Positions 54,900 through 64,000 of a stretch of 64,000 nt of DNA are shown piece by piece. The DNA comes from Psychroflexus sp. MES1-P1E (GTDB taxonomy: Bacteria; Bacteroidota; Bacteroidia; Flavobacteriales; Flavobacteriaceae), in contig NZ_PJBS01000348.1 in assembly GCF_002836055.1 (NCBI RefSeq), positions 62,001 to 126,000 on the forward strand, in the 5' to 3' direction. A program made the position numbers and the translations under genes. Below the pieces are notes generated by a model. That model was not told where the DNA came from and did not search any database. It was given only the letters and a program-made list of their open reading frames with translations. The stretch's first letter is position 1, and each line of letters opens with the position of its first letter.

Positions 54900-56024
54900 A
54901 TGAAAAAAGTTGTCACCATTATTGTATTGCTAATTATTGTCTCTCTTTTTGGAGGGTCTCTATATTACCTCTACCAAAAAAATCAAGAAAATCCAGAAGT
55001 TTTTAAAACGGAATCTCCTAAGACTCAAACCATCGTTAAAAAAACAATGGCTACGGGAACACTTGTGCCAAGAGAAGAAGTTGATATCAAACCCAATATC
55101 TCTGGGGTTGTGGACAGACTCTTTGTAGAAGCTGGGGATAACGTGGAGGTTGGAGATATGATAGCTCAACTTAAAGTAGTTCCCAATATTACCAGCTTAA
55201 ATTCTGCAAAAAACCAAGTTAGACAGTCTAAAATCAATCTTGATAACGAGAAAAAAGTTTTTAGCAGGCAAGAAGAATTATATGGAAAGGGCGTCATCTC
55301 AGAAAATGATTTTGATCTTGCTAGAAATTCATATGACAATGCATTGCAAACTGTAAAAGCAGCCGAGGAGAATCTTGAGATCATAAGTACAGGAACTACT
55401 CAAGATGCTGGAAATGCAGCCACTACAGAAATAAAGGCGAGAATATCTGGAATGGTCTTGGACGTGCCTGTTGAAGTAGGAAACCAAGTTATTGAAGCCA
55501 ATAATTTCAATGAAGGAACCACAATTGCTACTATTGCTAAAACAGATGATATGATTTTTCAAGGAAAAGTTGACGAATCTGAAGTAGGTAAAATAAAAGA
55601 AGGACTTCCTTTGGAAATTACTGTCGGAGCTATTGAAGATGAAACCTTCAATGCCATGTTAGATTACATTTCCCCTAAAGGAACCGAAGAGAATGGTGCT
55701 GTTCAATTTGATATCGAGGGCAGCTTAAAAGAGACTAAGGGGATTTTTATAAGGGCTGGGCTTAGTGCAAATGCTTCTATTATATTGGAACGATCTACAG
55801 ATGTATTAGCGATAAGTGAGTCCTTAGTGCAGTTTGAAAAGGAAACAAAAGAGCCCTTTGTTGAGGTCGAAGTTGGTGATCAGCAGTTTGAGAAAAAAAT
55901 GGTAGAACTAGGACTAAGCGATGGAATAAATGTTGAAGTGATTTCTGGCCTAGAAGAAAGTGATAAAATTAAAGTATGGAATAGAGTTGAAGAACCTGTT
56001 GCAGGAAACCCTAGTAGAAGATAA
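54900..56024 (+). CDS. HlyD/MacA-type periplasmic adaptor
   Basis: A 374-residue membrane-fusion protein with an N-terminal anchor helix (ITIIVLLIIVSLFGGSLYYL region), a lipoyl-type half (NISGVVDRLFVEAGD), a helical hairpin (about 105-170, rich in E/K/N), and beta-barrel domains (RISGMVLDVPVEVGNQV). It joins the inner-membrane MacB pair to the TolC-like channel across the periplasm. It lies 6 bp upstream of the TolC gene. Confidence 0.94.
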   Translation: MKKVVTIIVLLIIVSLFGGSLYYLYQKNQENPEVFKTESPKTQTIVKKTMATGTLVPREEVDIKPNISGVVDRLFVEAGDNVEVGDMIAQLKVVPNITSLNSAKNQVRQSKINLDNEKKVFSRQEELYGKGVISENDFDLARNSYDNALQTVKAAEENLEIISTGTTQDAGNAATTEIKARISGMVLDVPVEVGNQVIEANNFNEGTTIATIAKTDDMIFQGKVDESEVGKIKEGLPLEITVGAIEDETFNAMLDYISPKGTEENGAVQFDIEGSLKETKGIFIRAGLSANASIILERSTDVLAISESLVQFEKETKEPFVEVEVGDQQFEKKMVELGLSDGINVEVISGLEESDKIKVWNRVEEPVAGNPSRR

Positions 56025-56030
56025 TTAAAG

Positions 56031-57485
56031 ATGATAAAAATGAAACTTACCTTATCAATATTAAGCCTTATACTCTTAGGATGTTTTACTGGTCTTAAAG
56101 CACAAACCGATATACCTGCAAGATGGACTCTTGAGGCTTGTGTAAAGTATGCCATGGATAATAATATATCCATTAAGCAATCTATGCTCGATCTAGAAAC
56201 TGCAGACATCAGTAAAAGTGAAGCTATAGGAAACTACCTGCCTTCACTTAATGGAAATTCTAGCAATACCTGGAACTCTGGTTTAACTCAAAATATAACC
56301 ACAGGAGTACTGGAGAGTCAAGTGACTCGTAACTTTTCTGTAAATGCAACCTCAGGAATAACCATATTTGACGGTTTAAGAAATTTAAGAGTATTCCAAA
56401 GAGCTAAATTAGAGAAATTGGCAAGTCAATATTCACTTCAATTGATGAAAGATGATATTGCGTTATTTGTAGCAAATGCTTATTTACAAATCCTTGTCAA
56501 TAAACAGCAACTTGAAGTTTTAATAGAGCAGAATAATGTAACTCAGGAGCAAATTGAACAAACACGAAAAACTGTAGAGATAGGAACTGCCCCTCAGGGA
56601 GACTTATTAGAAATTAAGGCCACAAATGCAGATGAAGAACAACAAATCGTTGTCGCTGAAAATAATTTAAGAATCTCTAAAATCAGCTTAGCGCAAACAC
56701 TACTTATAAAAAATTATCAAAATTTTGATATTGCAGATGAGGAGTATAACGTCCCTATCACAGATATCATGTCTAAAACACCTGAAGAGATTATTGCAAA
56801 ATCAAGGGAAGAGCGTTTCGAAGTTAAAGTGGCAGAGCAAAATGTAGACTTAGCTGTAAAAGATGTTCAAATAGCTAGATCACAGCTTTACCCGTCATTA
56901 AGCGGATTTGTCAACTACAACACCAGAGAAACAGATAGAGACAGAACAGTTCAAGGCGGTCTAGATCCAAACAGTCCCACCAGACAAATTGGAATTCTAG
57001 AATCTACAGGAGGAGCTGTAGTCACTCCAAATTTTCAATTCCAAACCATAGGGCCAAGAAATTTTATAGACCAATTGTGGAGAAATGACGGTTTAACTTA
57101 TGGTGTACAACTTGATATCCCCGTTTTCAATGGTTTTGCAACAAGAAACTCTATTAAGAGAGCGGAAGTGAATACCAGACGTGCAGAATTTCAGCTGAAA
57201 CAAGCTGAATTGGATTTGGAATCCAATGTATATCAAGCTTATGTTGACGCTCAGGGATCGGCTAAGGCTTATGAGGCAGCCTTAAAAGCTGTCGAGTCTC
57301 AAGAACTAGCTTTTGAATATGCTCAGCAACGCTTCGAAGTGGGGGTGTCTAATGCTTTTGAACTAAGTCAATCTAAATTTAGATTAACCAACGCAGAAAA
57401 CAGATTAATTAATTCTAAATATGACTATATTTTCAACTTAAAAGTCTTAGAATTGTTTTTTGGAATTCGAATTATTAACTATTAA
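56031..57485 (+). CDS. TolC-family outer-membrane efflux protein
   Basis: A 484-residue protein with signal peptide (to about GLKAQ, residue 24). Two OEP repeats form the helical tunnel (about 40-240 and 280-480; KSEAIGNYLPSLNGN, QARSQLYPSLSGF-type segments). ALKAVESQELAFEYAQQRFEVG is a typical helix. It exports whatever the MacB-type pump collects, with substrate unknown. Start ATG at 56031; a second in-frame ATG three codons later (MKLTLSILS) is equally possible. Confidence 0.94.
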   Translation: MIKMKLTLSILSLILLGCFTGLKAQTDIPARWTLEACVKYAMDNNISIKQSMLDLETADISKSEAIGNYLPSLNGNSSNTWNSGLTQNITTGVLESQVTRNFSVNATSGITIFDGLRNLRVFQRAKLEKLASQYSLQLMKDDIALFVANAYLQILVNKQQLEVLIEQNNVTQEQIEQTRKTVEIGTAPQGDLLEIKATNADEEQQIVVAENNLRISKISLAQTLLIKNYQNFDIADEEYNVPITDIMSKTPEEIIAKSREERFEVKVAEQNVDLAVKDVQIARSQLYPSLSGFVNYNTRETDRDRTVQGGLDPNSPTRQIGILESTGGAVVTPNFQFQTIGPRNFIDQLWRNDGLTYGVQLDIPVFNGFATRNSIKRAEVNTRRAEFQLKQAELDLESNVYQAYVDAQGSAKAYEAALKAVESQELAFEYAQQRFEVGVSNAFELSQSKFRLTNAENRLINSKYDYIFNLKVLELFFGIRIINY

Positions 57486-57496
57486 ACCCTTATTTA

Positions 57497-58159
57497 TTGA
57501 GTTTGATTCTTTGTATTGAAACCTCTACAACCAATTGTTCTATAAGCATTGGAAAAGAGGGACAGCTGCTAGCCTTAAAGGAAATAAACAGTAAAAACTT
57601 TTCACATTCTGAACAGCTACATACGTTTATTAAAGAGCTACTAAACTCTGAAGATATATCTATCAAAGAACTTAGTGCCGTTTCTATAAGTAAGGGTCCT
57701 GGCTCTTATACAGGTTTAAGAATAGGCGTTTCTGCGGCGAAAGGTCTAGCCTATGCCCTAGACATTCCTCTGATTTCTGCATCGACCTTGTTGTGTTTAG
57801 CAAAGCAGATCGATGTCGATAAAGCGGTCATCATCCCAATGATAGATGCTAGAAGAATGGAAGTCTATTCTGAAATTTTTAATGCTAGCTTTGAAAGTAA
57901 GCGAGGAATTAAGGCTGAAATATTGGAGGAAACCTCTTTCCATGATGAATTAGAAACTCGCAAAGTCCACTTTATAGGGAATGGAGTGGAAAAATTTAAA
58001 GCGATCTGTCACCATCCTAACGCTGTTTTTCACAAAAAAAAACTCCCGTCTGCAAAGGAGCAATACCTTATTGCAAAACGGAAGTTTGATAATGGTGATT
58101 TTGAGGATGTGGCTTACTTTGAACCCTATTACCTCAAAGATTTTGTGAGTAATAATTAG
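57497..58159 (+). CDS. tsaB: tRNA threonylcarbamoyladenosine biosynthesis protein TsaB
   Basis: A 220-residue ASKHA-fold protein. LILCIETSTTNCSISIGK and the family core SISKGPGSYTGLRIGVSAAKGLAYAL-type region are clear. TsaB pairs with TsaD and TsaE to make t6A37 on ANN-reading tRNAs. The start is TTG (57497-57499), giving MSLILCIETS; no ATG suits. It is 11 bp after the tolC gene, so may be read with the efflux operon. It converges on the next gene with a 3-bp gap. Confidence 0.94.
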   Translation: MSLILCIETSTTNCSISIGKEGQLLALKEINSKNFSHSEQLHTFIKELLNSEDISIKELSAVSISKGPGSYTGLRIGVSAAKGLAYALDIPLISASTLLCLAKQIDVDKAVIIPMIDARRMEVYSEIFNASFESKRGIKAEILEETSFHDELETRKVHFIGNGVEKFKAICHHPNAVFHKKKLPSAKEQYLIAKRKFDNGDFEDVAYFEPYYLKDFVSNN

Positions 58160-58162
58160 TAA

Positions 58163-58921
58163 CTATAGTGAATTATAATAAAATATCGTTCTTTTTAGTT
58201 CGTTTTCAACTTCTTTTTCGTTTCCTCTAAACTTGAATTTGTTAGATTTAATAAAATCTTTCATTACCTCTTTTTTATTATTTTCAAAAGAATCTAAAAT
58301 ATCCCATCTATCGGCTTCTATAGAAGAAAAGGTTTGACTTGAATCTTTAGAAATATAATAAGTAAAATTTGTAATCAACTGGGGAGGAGTATCTCTTTGG
58401 TAAGAAGTTTCTGCCGATCTTGGTGAGATATATTCCTGATAGTATTTTTTGAATAACATAATTTTTTTGTCTTCACCGTTTAAGACCTCTAAATAGCCGC
58501 TATCTCCCTGAAAAAAGATTTCGTCATTAAAATAAAGTTTGAAAAGCTTTCCTTCAATTAGGTATTCGTAAATATCTATTCTTTTTAAAACTCTTATTTG
58601 TTCTAGATCACGTTTCAAATCAGTCTCGTACTTAACCTCAACTTGATCATAAAATATATTATACCTCAAATTTGTCTTTATTGCAGAATTTTCTTTGGAG
58701 TTATCGATAATAACTCCTGACTTGAATTCTTCAGTAAGAAATGGAGAACCCTCAATATCTTTTAAATCCATTTTTCCATCTTCAGTATCGATAGTAAAGA
58801 TCTCGCCAGATTGACGTACGACTTGTTCTCGGAGAAATTCACCCTGACCAGCATATTGAGCATTAACTTCGGAAGAAAATAAAACCAAAATTAATAAACT
58901 TAAAAGAATGTAATTTTTCAT
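58163..58921 (-). CDS. Hypothetical exported protein
   Basis: A 252-residue protein with a clear signal peptide (LLSLLILVLFSSEVNAQ). The mature part is charged and beta-rich, without Cys, repeats or recognised motifs. It has KVEYETDL-like strands and the segments YLIEGKLFKLYFND and LKRTIFYYNSL at the C-terminus. I do not recognise a family; a periplasmic or secreted flavobacterial protein is the most that can be said. It sits 33 bp downstream of the MscS gene on the same strand, so may be co-transcribed. Confidence 0.75.
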   Translation of the reverse strand: MKNYILLSLLILVLFSSEVNAQYAGQGEFLREQVVRQSGEIFTIDTEDGKMDLKDIEGSPFLTEEFKSGVIIDNSKENSAIKTNLRYNIFYDQVEVKYETDLKRDLEQIRVLKRIDIYEYLIEGKLFKLYFNDEIFFQGDSGYLEVLNGEDKKIMLFKKYYQEYISPRSAETSYQRDTPPQLITNFTYYISKDSSQTFSSIEADRWDILDSFENNKKEVMKDFIKSNKFKFRGNEKEVENELKRTIFYYNSL

Positions 58922-58954
58922 AATTTTTTTATTTTTTAATAAATATATTAAAAA

Positions 58955-59800
58955 CTATTCAGATTTCTTACTCATATCGTATAAATGTACATCGCGTTGT
59001 GGAAATGGGAAGGAAATTCCTGCACCTTCAAGTTCTGTTTTTAGCTTTTCGATCGTATCGAAGTGTAATCCCCAATAATCGGCTTGATTAGCCCAAAAAC
59101 GCAAAGACAGATTTACGGAGTTATCTCCTAAACCTCCTACAAAAACAACAGGAGCAGGATCTTTTAAAACGCGCTCATCAGAATTGACGATATTTAATAA
59201 AACTTCTCTAGATTTTTTAATGTCGCTATCATAGGAAATTCCAACGGTCATTACATTTCTGCGAATAGGCTCATAAGAATAATTGGTCACTTTATTATTG
59301 CTTAATTGACCGTTTGGAATAACAATGCGCTGATTGTTTGGGGTTGTTAGAAACGTATAAAAAATACTGATCTCAGTCACTGAACCTGATTCGTCCTGAG
59401 CTTCAATAAAATCGCCAACCCGAAATGGTTTCAGTATGATAATGAGAACACCTCCTGCAAAGTTGGAAAGCGATCCTTGTAAAGCAAGACCGATAGCTAA
59501 ACCCGCTGCTGCCAAAATCGCTGCAAACGATGTGGTTTCTACACCAAGTTTTGTAATAATGACAATAAACAAAAGGATTTTGAGCACTATACCCAAGATA
59601 CTTAAGGCAAAACCTCTTACGCCTCGGTCTACCTCACTTTTTTCCATTATTTTTCTTAAACGACCTATAATCAATTTTATGACCCATAACCCTAAGATCA
59701 AGAGAACTAGAGCAGCGATGATACTTGGAAGATAAGTTAAGATACTGTCTAACAAATAATTGGCATATTCACCAACACTGTCAATTGAAATGTTTTCCAT
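58955..59800 (-). CDS. Small-conductance mechanosensitive channel (MscS family)
   Basis: A 281-residue channel with three transmembrane helices (about 20-48, 65-85, 90-115). TM3 has the Gly/Ala pore motif AAAGLAIGLALQGSLSNFAGG. The beta domain (VGDFIEAQDESGSVTEI, PNGQLSNNKVTNY) follows. It releases solutes on hypo-osmotic shock. I start at the ATG 59798-59800 (MENISIDSV); a TTG two codons upstream is less likely. A weak downstream link to the hypothetical gene. Confidence 0.93.
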   Translation of the reverse strand: MENISIDSVGEYANYLLDSILTYLPSIIAALVLLILGLWVIKLIIGRLRKIMEKSEVDRGVRGFALSILGIVLKILLFIVIITKLGVETTSFAAILAAAGLAIGLALQGSLSNFAGGVLIIILKPFRVGDFIEAQDESGSVTEISIFYTFLTTPNNQRIVIPNGQLSNNKVTNYSYEPIRRNVMTVGISYDSDIKKSREVLLNIVNSDERVLKDPAPVVFVGGLGDNSVNLSLRFWANQADYWGLHFDTIEKLKTELEGAGISFPFPQRDVHLYDMSKKSE

Positions 59801-59830
59801 AAGCAATGATTTTTTAATAGTATAAATATA

Positions 59831-61891
59831 TCAATTAATTGTTGAACCATTTTCAACTTCTCCAGATGGATCTGGATTCACAAAGGTCAATTTTCCAGAG
59901 GAATCTTCAGTCATTAAAATCATCCCTTCGCTTAAAGTGCCCTTAAGTGTAATAGGTTTAAGATTGACGACAACACTTACTTTACGACCAATAAGCTCTT
60001 CTGGCTTATAATGTTCTGCAATTCCAGAAACTATAGTTCTTTGATCTAAACCCGTATCCACGGTTAACACCATTAATTTTTTGGTCTTTGCCTTTTTCTC
60101 TGCTGTTATTATGGTTCCTACTCTAAGATCGAGTTTGGAGAAATCTTCAAAAGTGGCTACTTCTTTTTGGGGTTCTACCTCTTTCTCTTCATTTTCTATT
60201 TTGGAAGCTTCAAGTTTATCGACTTGCTTTTGTATCTCCTCCTCTTCAATTTTACTAAAAAGGAATTCAGCTGAATTGATGTTATGATTAAAAGGGAGCA
60301 ATTCATCTAGTTTCGAAATATCATTCCAAAATGGATGAGAAAAACCTTCAAAATTGAGCATAGTTTTCAATTTTAAAGCGGTAAAAGGTAAAAAAGGTTC
60401 ACTTAAGACCGCTAAAGCACTTGACACTTGCAAAGCCACATACATAATAGTAGATGTGCGCTCAAGATTTGTCTTTTGCAGTTTCCAGGGCTCTTCATCA
60501 GCTAGATATTTGTTGCCTAGACGCGCCAGATTCATCATAATCCCTTGGGCTTCCCTAAAGCGGTACTTCTCGATAGAAGCTGAAATTTGTGAAGGAAATG
60601 TTTTAATATCTTCAAATACTTTAAGATCAGTTTCACTAAATTCAGAGGCTTTTGGCACTACTCCTTCATAATACTTATGCGTTAGAACCACCACTCTATT
60701 GATAAAGTTCCCATAGATGGCGACTAACTCACTGTTATTTCGGGTTTGGAAATCCTTCCACGTAAAATCATTATCCTTGGTTTCAGGAGCATTTGCTGTA
60801 AGCACATACCTCAACACGTCTTCTTTACCTGGGAAATCTTCTAAATAGTCGTGCAACCAAACTGCCCAATTTTTAGAAGTGGATAGTTTACGGCCTTCTA
60901 AATTCAAAAATTCATTAGCGGGTACATTATCTGGTAAGATATAGCTCCCTTCTGCTTTCAGCATCGCTGGGAAAATAATACAATGAAACACAATATTATC
61001 TTTGCCTATAAAATGAACAAGCTTGGTGTCCTTATCCTTCCAATAAGGCTCCCAATCTTTGCCTTCCCGTTCTGCCCATTCTTTGGTAGAAGAAATATAG
61101 CCAATTGGAGCATCGAACCAAACATAAAGGACTTTACCTTCACCTCCTTTTACAGGAACTGGTATACCCCAGTCTAAATCTCGAGTAACTGCTCTTGCTC
61201 GCAAACCTTCGTCTATCCAAGATTTACATTGTCCATACACATTAGCCTTCCAGTCCTTTTTATGATCTTTTAATATCCACTCTTTCAGAAAGCTATCATA
61301 TTGATCTAAAGGTAAAAACCAGTGCTTGGTTGACTTTAACGTAGGGACGTCTCCTGTGATAGCAGATTTTGGATTTATTAAATCTGTAGCATTCAAAGAA
61401 GAACCACATTTTTCACATTGATCGCCATAAGCTTCTTCATTGCCACATTTAGGACAAGTCCCTGTTACAAATCGGTCGGCTAAAAATTGATTGGCTTTGG
61501 CATCGTAGAGTTGTTCTGTTGTTTCTTCAATAAACTTTCCCTTATCGTACATACTCTTGAAAAACTCAGTCGCCGTATCATGGTGGATTTTAGCAGAAGT
61601 TCTTGAATAATTATCAAATTGAATTCCAAAATCTTGAAACGATTGCTTGATGATCGCATTGTATTTATCGACAACATCTTGAGGACTTATGCCTTCCTTC
61701 TTGGCTTTGATAGTAATAGGGACGCCATGCTCATCACTTCCACACAAAAAAGCGACGTCTTCTCCCTTAAGTTTTAAGTAACGAACGTAAATATCTGCTG
61801 GTACATAAACCCCCGCCAAATGTCCTATATGTATAGGTCCGTTGGTATAGGGTAATGCTGCGGTAACTGTATAGCGTTTTGGATTCTTCAT
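59831..61891 (-). CDS. metG: Methionyl-tRNA synthetase
   Basis: A 686-residue class I aminoacyl-tRNA synthetase. The HIGH site is [10 protein letters not shown]; a four-Cys zinc knuckle CPKCGN...CEKCG lies near 150-175; the KMSKS loop is the variant KLSTSKN; and a C-terminal EMAP-II/Trbp111 tRNA-binding domain covers about 590-686 ([12 protein letters not shown]). I start at the ATG 61889-61891 ([15 protein letters not shown]). An upstream ATG adds eight residues but breaks with family length. A -7 box precedes it. Confidence 0.97.
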   Translation of the reverse strand: MKNPKRYTVTAALPYTNGPIHIGHLAGVYVPADIYVRYLKLKGEDVAFLCGSDEHGVPITIKAKKEGISPQDVVDKYNAIIKQSFQDFGIQFDNYSRTSAKIHHDTATEFFKSMYDKGKFIEETTEQLYDAKANQFLADRFVTGTCPKCGNEEAYGDQCEKCGSSLNATDLINPKSAITGDVPTLKSTKHWFLPLDQYDSFLKEWILKDHKKDWKANVYGQCKSWIDEGLRARAVTRDLDWGIPVPVKGGEGKVLYVWFDAPIGYISSTKEWAEREGKDWEPYWKDKDTKLVHFIGKDNIVFHCIIFPAMLKAEGSYILPDNVPANEFLNLEGRKLSTSKNWAVWLHDYLEDFPGKEDVLRYVLTANAPETKDNDFTWKDFQTRNNSELVAIYGNFINRVVVLTHKYYEGVVPKASEFSETDLKVFEDIKTFPSQISASIEKYRFREAQGIMMNLARLGNKYLADEEPWKLQKTNLERTSTIMYVALQVSSALAVLSEPFLPFTALKLKTMLNFEGFSHPFWNDISKLDELLPFNHNINSAEFLFSKIEEEEIQKQVDKLEASKIENEEKEVEPQKEVATFEDFSKLDLRVGTIITAEKKAKTKKLMVLTVDTGLDQRTIVSGIAEHYKPEELIGRKVSVVVNLKPITLKGTLSEGMILMTEDSSGKLTFVNPDPSGEVENGSTIN

Positions 61892-61912
61892 GAGTTTAAA
61901 ATTTCTAAAGCA

Positions 61913-61920
61913 CAAATGTA
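61913..61920 (-). promoter_or_regulatory. -7 promoter box of metG
   Basis: Minus-strand TACATTTG matches TAnnTTTG, 21 bp before the metG ATG. No ideal -33. Confidence 0.4.
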
Positions 61921-62028
61921 ATAAACCCCTTTACATTAAAAGACTAAGGCTATTGTATAATATGAGTGAAAAAGCTCTTGAATTATACAGAAATGAATAT
62001 ATTTAGACTTAACCAAAAACATCCTATT

Positions 62029-62571
62029 ATGAAGCTTATCTCAAAACTTTGCCTTATAGCGCTAATCCTTATGTTTTCTTTTTCATGTAGCAGTGATGAT
62101 GATTCTGCTCCTCCCATTGAAAATGAAAACTTTTTAAAAGTTGAAAATGAACAATTTGAACTCAAATCTGGGTTATATCAAACCGATACCTTAGAGGAAG
62201 GACTTTATGCTTTTGGAATTATTATATACGACACCAATGTAAGTGTAGTAGATGGTGAGCCAAAACCAGAAGATGATATAGTTAATGGTATTTCTTTTGA
62301 AATTTATACAGGTAACAGTACTAAGCCAGAACTTGGTGAATACATTTTTACAGGAGCTTCCAATCCAGGTGAAGATACGCTTGCCTCATCATCAATTTTA
62401 TCCAACATAAATGCTGAAAACCAAACAGGGGAAACTATTGAAATTGAAGTTGGTATATTAGAAATTGTAGAAAATGAAAATGAGTATGTACTTAATTTTA
62501 CAGGTATTGATGAGGAAGATAATGAAATCTCGATGAACTTTAGAGGCCCTCTAACTTTGTTTGAAAATTAA
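62029..62571 (+). CDS. Hypothetical lipoprotein
   Basis: A 180-residue protein. The ATG at 62029 opens a lipoprotein signal (KLCLIALILMFSFSC, lipobox FSFSC) followed by a Ser/Asp tether (SSDDDSAP), a layout usual for exported Bacteroidota lipoproteins. The mature part is acidic, beta-rich and Asn/Glu heavy. Longer in-frame starts (GTG at 61966, ATG at 61993) would bury the signal, so are rejected. No family recognised. It precedes another envelope gene by 48 bp. Confidence 0.8.
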   Translation: MKLISKLCLIALILMFSFSCSSDDDSAPPIENENFLKVENEQFELKSGLYQTDTLEEGLYAFGIIIYDTNVSVVDGEPKPEDDIVNGISFEIYTGNSTKPELGEYIFTGASNPGEDTLASSSILSNINAENQTGETIEIEVGILEIVENENEYVLNFTGIDEEDNEISMNFRGPLTLFEN

Positions 62572-62619
62572 ACTATTGTTTCCTGATTTTTAAAATTCAT
62601 CTGTAACCCCATCTTTATT

Positions 62620-63231
62620 ATGAGAATAATTTTTATCACATTTTTTGGCCTATTATTTGTATACCAAGCATCTGCTCAAGATCAAAGTAACTTAGCCCCT
62701 GCAAGCGTAGAAAAATCAATTTATGGAATTCAAACCGGGTTTCTAGGGGCTTGGCTATATAACGAAAGCCGCCTTTCAAACGAATTTGCTTTGCGAAGTC
62801 AGGTTGGGTTCGATTTTAGAATAGAAGGCTTTGGAGAATTTGAGTCCTTTGGACCTAACGATGGTTTTTATGGAATACTTCATTTAAGCCTTGAACCCAG
62901 ATGGTATTATAATTTAGAGAAGAGATTGAAAAAAGGAAAAACCATAGATCGAAATAGTGGAAATTTTATAGCGCTACTAGTATCCTCAAATCTAGAAAGT
63001 GTTTCATTTACCTCAAACGATAGAATTGAAAGTCTTGATCAGATCAGATTTGTCCCGAAATGGGGCATTCGTCGTAGTTTAGGAAAGCATATTTCTTACG
63101 AAGCCGGTTTTGGATTTGGCTACGCTTTCTTTTTGAATAACACAGAACGAACTGGGTTTTTCCCCTTTAGAGATGAAAGAAATAGTGATTTCACAGTCGA
63201 TATTCACTTAAGAATTGGGTTTGATCTATAA
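62620..63231 (+). CDS. Hypothetical outer-membrane beta-barrel protein
   Basis: A 203-residue protein with signal peptide (FGLLFVYQASAQ). The body alternates hydrophobic/polar residues with many Tyr, Phe and Gly (RSQVGFDFRIEGFGEF, LEPRWYYNLEKR, YEAGFGFGYAFF) and ends in a strand closing with Phe-Asp-Leu (HLRIGFDL), as in outer-membrane barrels. I cannot name the family. Likely pairs loosely with the lipoprotein upstream; both look like envelope proteins, role unknown. Confidence 0.8.
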   Translation: MRIIFITFFGLLFVYQASAQDQSNLAPASVEKSIYGIQTGFLGAWLYNESRLSNEFALRSQVGFDFRIEGFGEFESFGPNDGFYGILHLSLEPRWYYNLEKRLKKGKTIDRNSGNFIALLVSSNLESVSFTSNDRIESLDQIRFVPKWGIRRSLGKHISYEAGFGFGYAFFLNNTERTGFFPFRDERNSDFTVDIHLRIGFDL

Positions 63232-63334
63232 AATTTATTACTTTTAAGTGATAGATTTATAACATTTAGTGTTTCTATAGCTTTAATGAAACCATAGAAG
63301 CACTAGAAGTTATAAACAATTAACGAATTCGATT

Positions 63335-64000
63335 ATGAGTCTTCCACCTCCACTCCAAACTGGCGACCAAGTCGCTATCATAGCCACCGCAAGATATATT
63401 TCTAAAGCAGAGATACAACCTGCGCTTGATCTATTAAAAAATTGGGGACTCAAACCTATTTTAGGCTCTAGCATTGGTCAACAAGAACACCAATTTGCAG
63501 GAAGCGACCAAGAGCGGGCAAAGGATTTTCAAAACCAACTGAATCATCCAGACATGAAAGCTATTTGGTGTGCAAGAGGCGGTTATGGTTCTGTGAGAAT
63601 CCTTGATCATATTGACTTTTCTAGTTTAAAAAAGAAACCCAAGTGGATTATTGGTTATTCGGATGTGACGGCTATTCATCTGCATTTGCAAAGTTTAAGC
63701 TTCGCCAGTCTTCATGCCCAAATGGCACTTGACATTGAGACCAAATCAAGCTCTACCTCAACTCAGCTTCAAAAAGTAGTATTTGGAGAAAATGCCGGTA
63801 TCTCCTCACAAAACATTCATCCCTTACAAAAAAACGGAACAGCTTCTGGTGAAATCATTGGAGGAAACTTATCTGTGCTCTATTCCTTATTAGGGAGTTC
63901 GTCTACTCCTAGCTTTGAAGGGAAAATCTTGTTCCTTGAAGATCTCGATGAATACCTCTACCACATCGACAGAATGATGCAGAATCTAAAACGCAGTGGG
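63335..64000 (+). CDS. LD-carboxypeptidase, S66 family (3' truncated by window)
   Basis: 222 codons are visible to the right edge. From ATG 63335 it reads SLPPPLQTGDQVAIIATARYIS, then the S66 landmarks WCARGGYGSVRILD, the nucleophile Ser in IIGYSDVTAIH, EIIGGNLSVLYSLLG and the catalytic Glu of LFLEDLDEYLYHIDRMM. The final catalytic His lies beyond the window. The enzyme trims the terminal D-Ala from tetrapeptide muropeptides in peptidoglycan recycling, normally in the cytoplasm; no signal peptide is seen. Confidence 0.93.
   Translation, partial: MSLPPPLQTGDQVAIIATARYISKAEIQPALDLLKNWGLKPILGSSIGQQEHQFAGSDQERAKDFQNQLNHPDMKAIWCARGGYGSVRILDHIDFSSLKKKPKWIIGYSDVTAIHLHLQSLSFASLHAQMALDIETKSSSTSTQLQKVVFGENAGISSQNIHPLQKNGTASGEIIGGNLSVLYSLLGSSSTPSFEGKILFLEDLDEYLYHIDRMMQNLKRSG

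Overview
The window is a stretch of a low-GC chromosome from a member of the Bacteroidota, almost certainly a flavobacterium (family Flavobacteriaceae). The evidence is two type IX secretion (T9SS) components (PorW/SprE and PorZ), an Oar-like TonB receptor, a split ATP synthase operon lacking atpD/atpC with a long signal-peptide-bearing AtpB, several flavobacterial DUF proteins (DUF5687, DUF4254, DUF6168-, DUF6341- and DUF6427-like), and repeated Bacteroidota-type -7 promoter boxes (TAnnTTTG). I see no IS element, prophage, CRISPR array, plasmid or defence island. It reads as ordinary chromosomal backbone with some gene decay; a Psychroflexus- or Gramella-like marine genus is possible but not proven.

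Layout. 1-15.7 kb is mostly minus strand: the 5' part of a TonB receptor, a lipoprotein M23 endopeptidase, the atpBEFHAG operon, a short upstream cluster (DUF6168-like protein, AtpZ, bactofilin, PorW) and an ABC transporter pair. 15.8-24.6 kb is plus strand: two M14 peptidase paralogues (the first apparently catalytically dead), 3-hydroxyanthranilate dioxygenase with an ALDH7-type dehydrogenase, then fabH-accB-accC. hemF (minus) follows. A 986-bp gap after it contains the heavily decayed remains of a cystathionine gamma-synthase-like gene. 26.4-39 kb carries gdhA, porZ, a frameshifted recO, a DnaJ/TerB protein, a bacilliredoxin, plsC, an HD hydrolase, pdeM, purD, flavobacterial membrane/DUF genes and a GT9 glycosyltransferase. 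39-51 kb holds sodA, an AddA-like helicase-nuclease, kbl, an OmpA/TSP3 protein, an AddB-like nuclease, recJ, a LysE transporter and tRNA-Cys. 51-64 kb holds folB, a five-gene MacB-type tripartite efflux operon, tsaB, a hypothetical exported protein, an MscS channel, metG, two envelope proteins of unknown role and a 3'-truncated LD-carboxypeptidase.

How genes work together. PorW and PorZ both serve the T9SS. AccB/AccC/FabH start fatty-acid synthesis and PlsC consumes its products. The AddA/AddB-like pair, RecJ, RecO and PdeM make the window rich in DNA repair. The ATP synthase operon appears tuned by an intrinsic terminator-like hairpin between atpE and atpF, which would help oversupply subunits a and c. 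The observations most worth checking are the M14 pseudoenzyme with swapped HxxE ligands, the decayed PLP-enzyme gene, the recO frameshift, the atpE-atpF attenuator and the Cys-for-His zinc ligand in the M23 peptidase.
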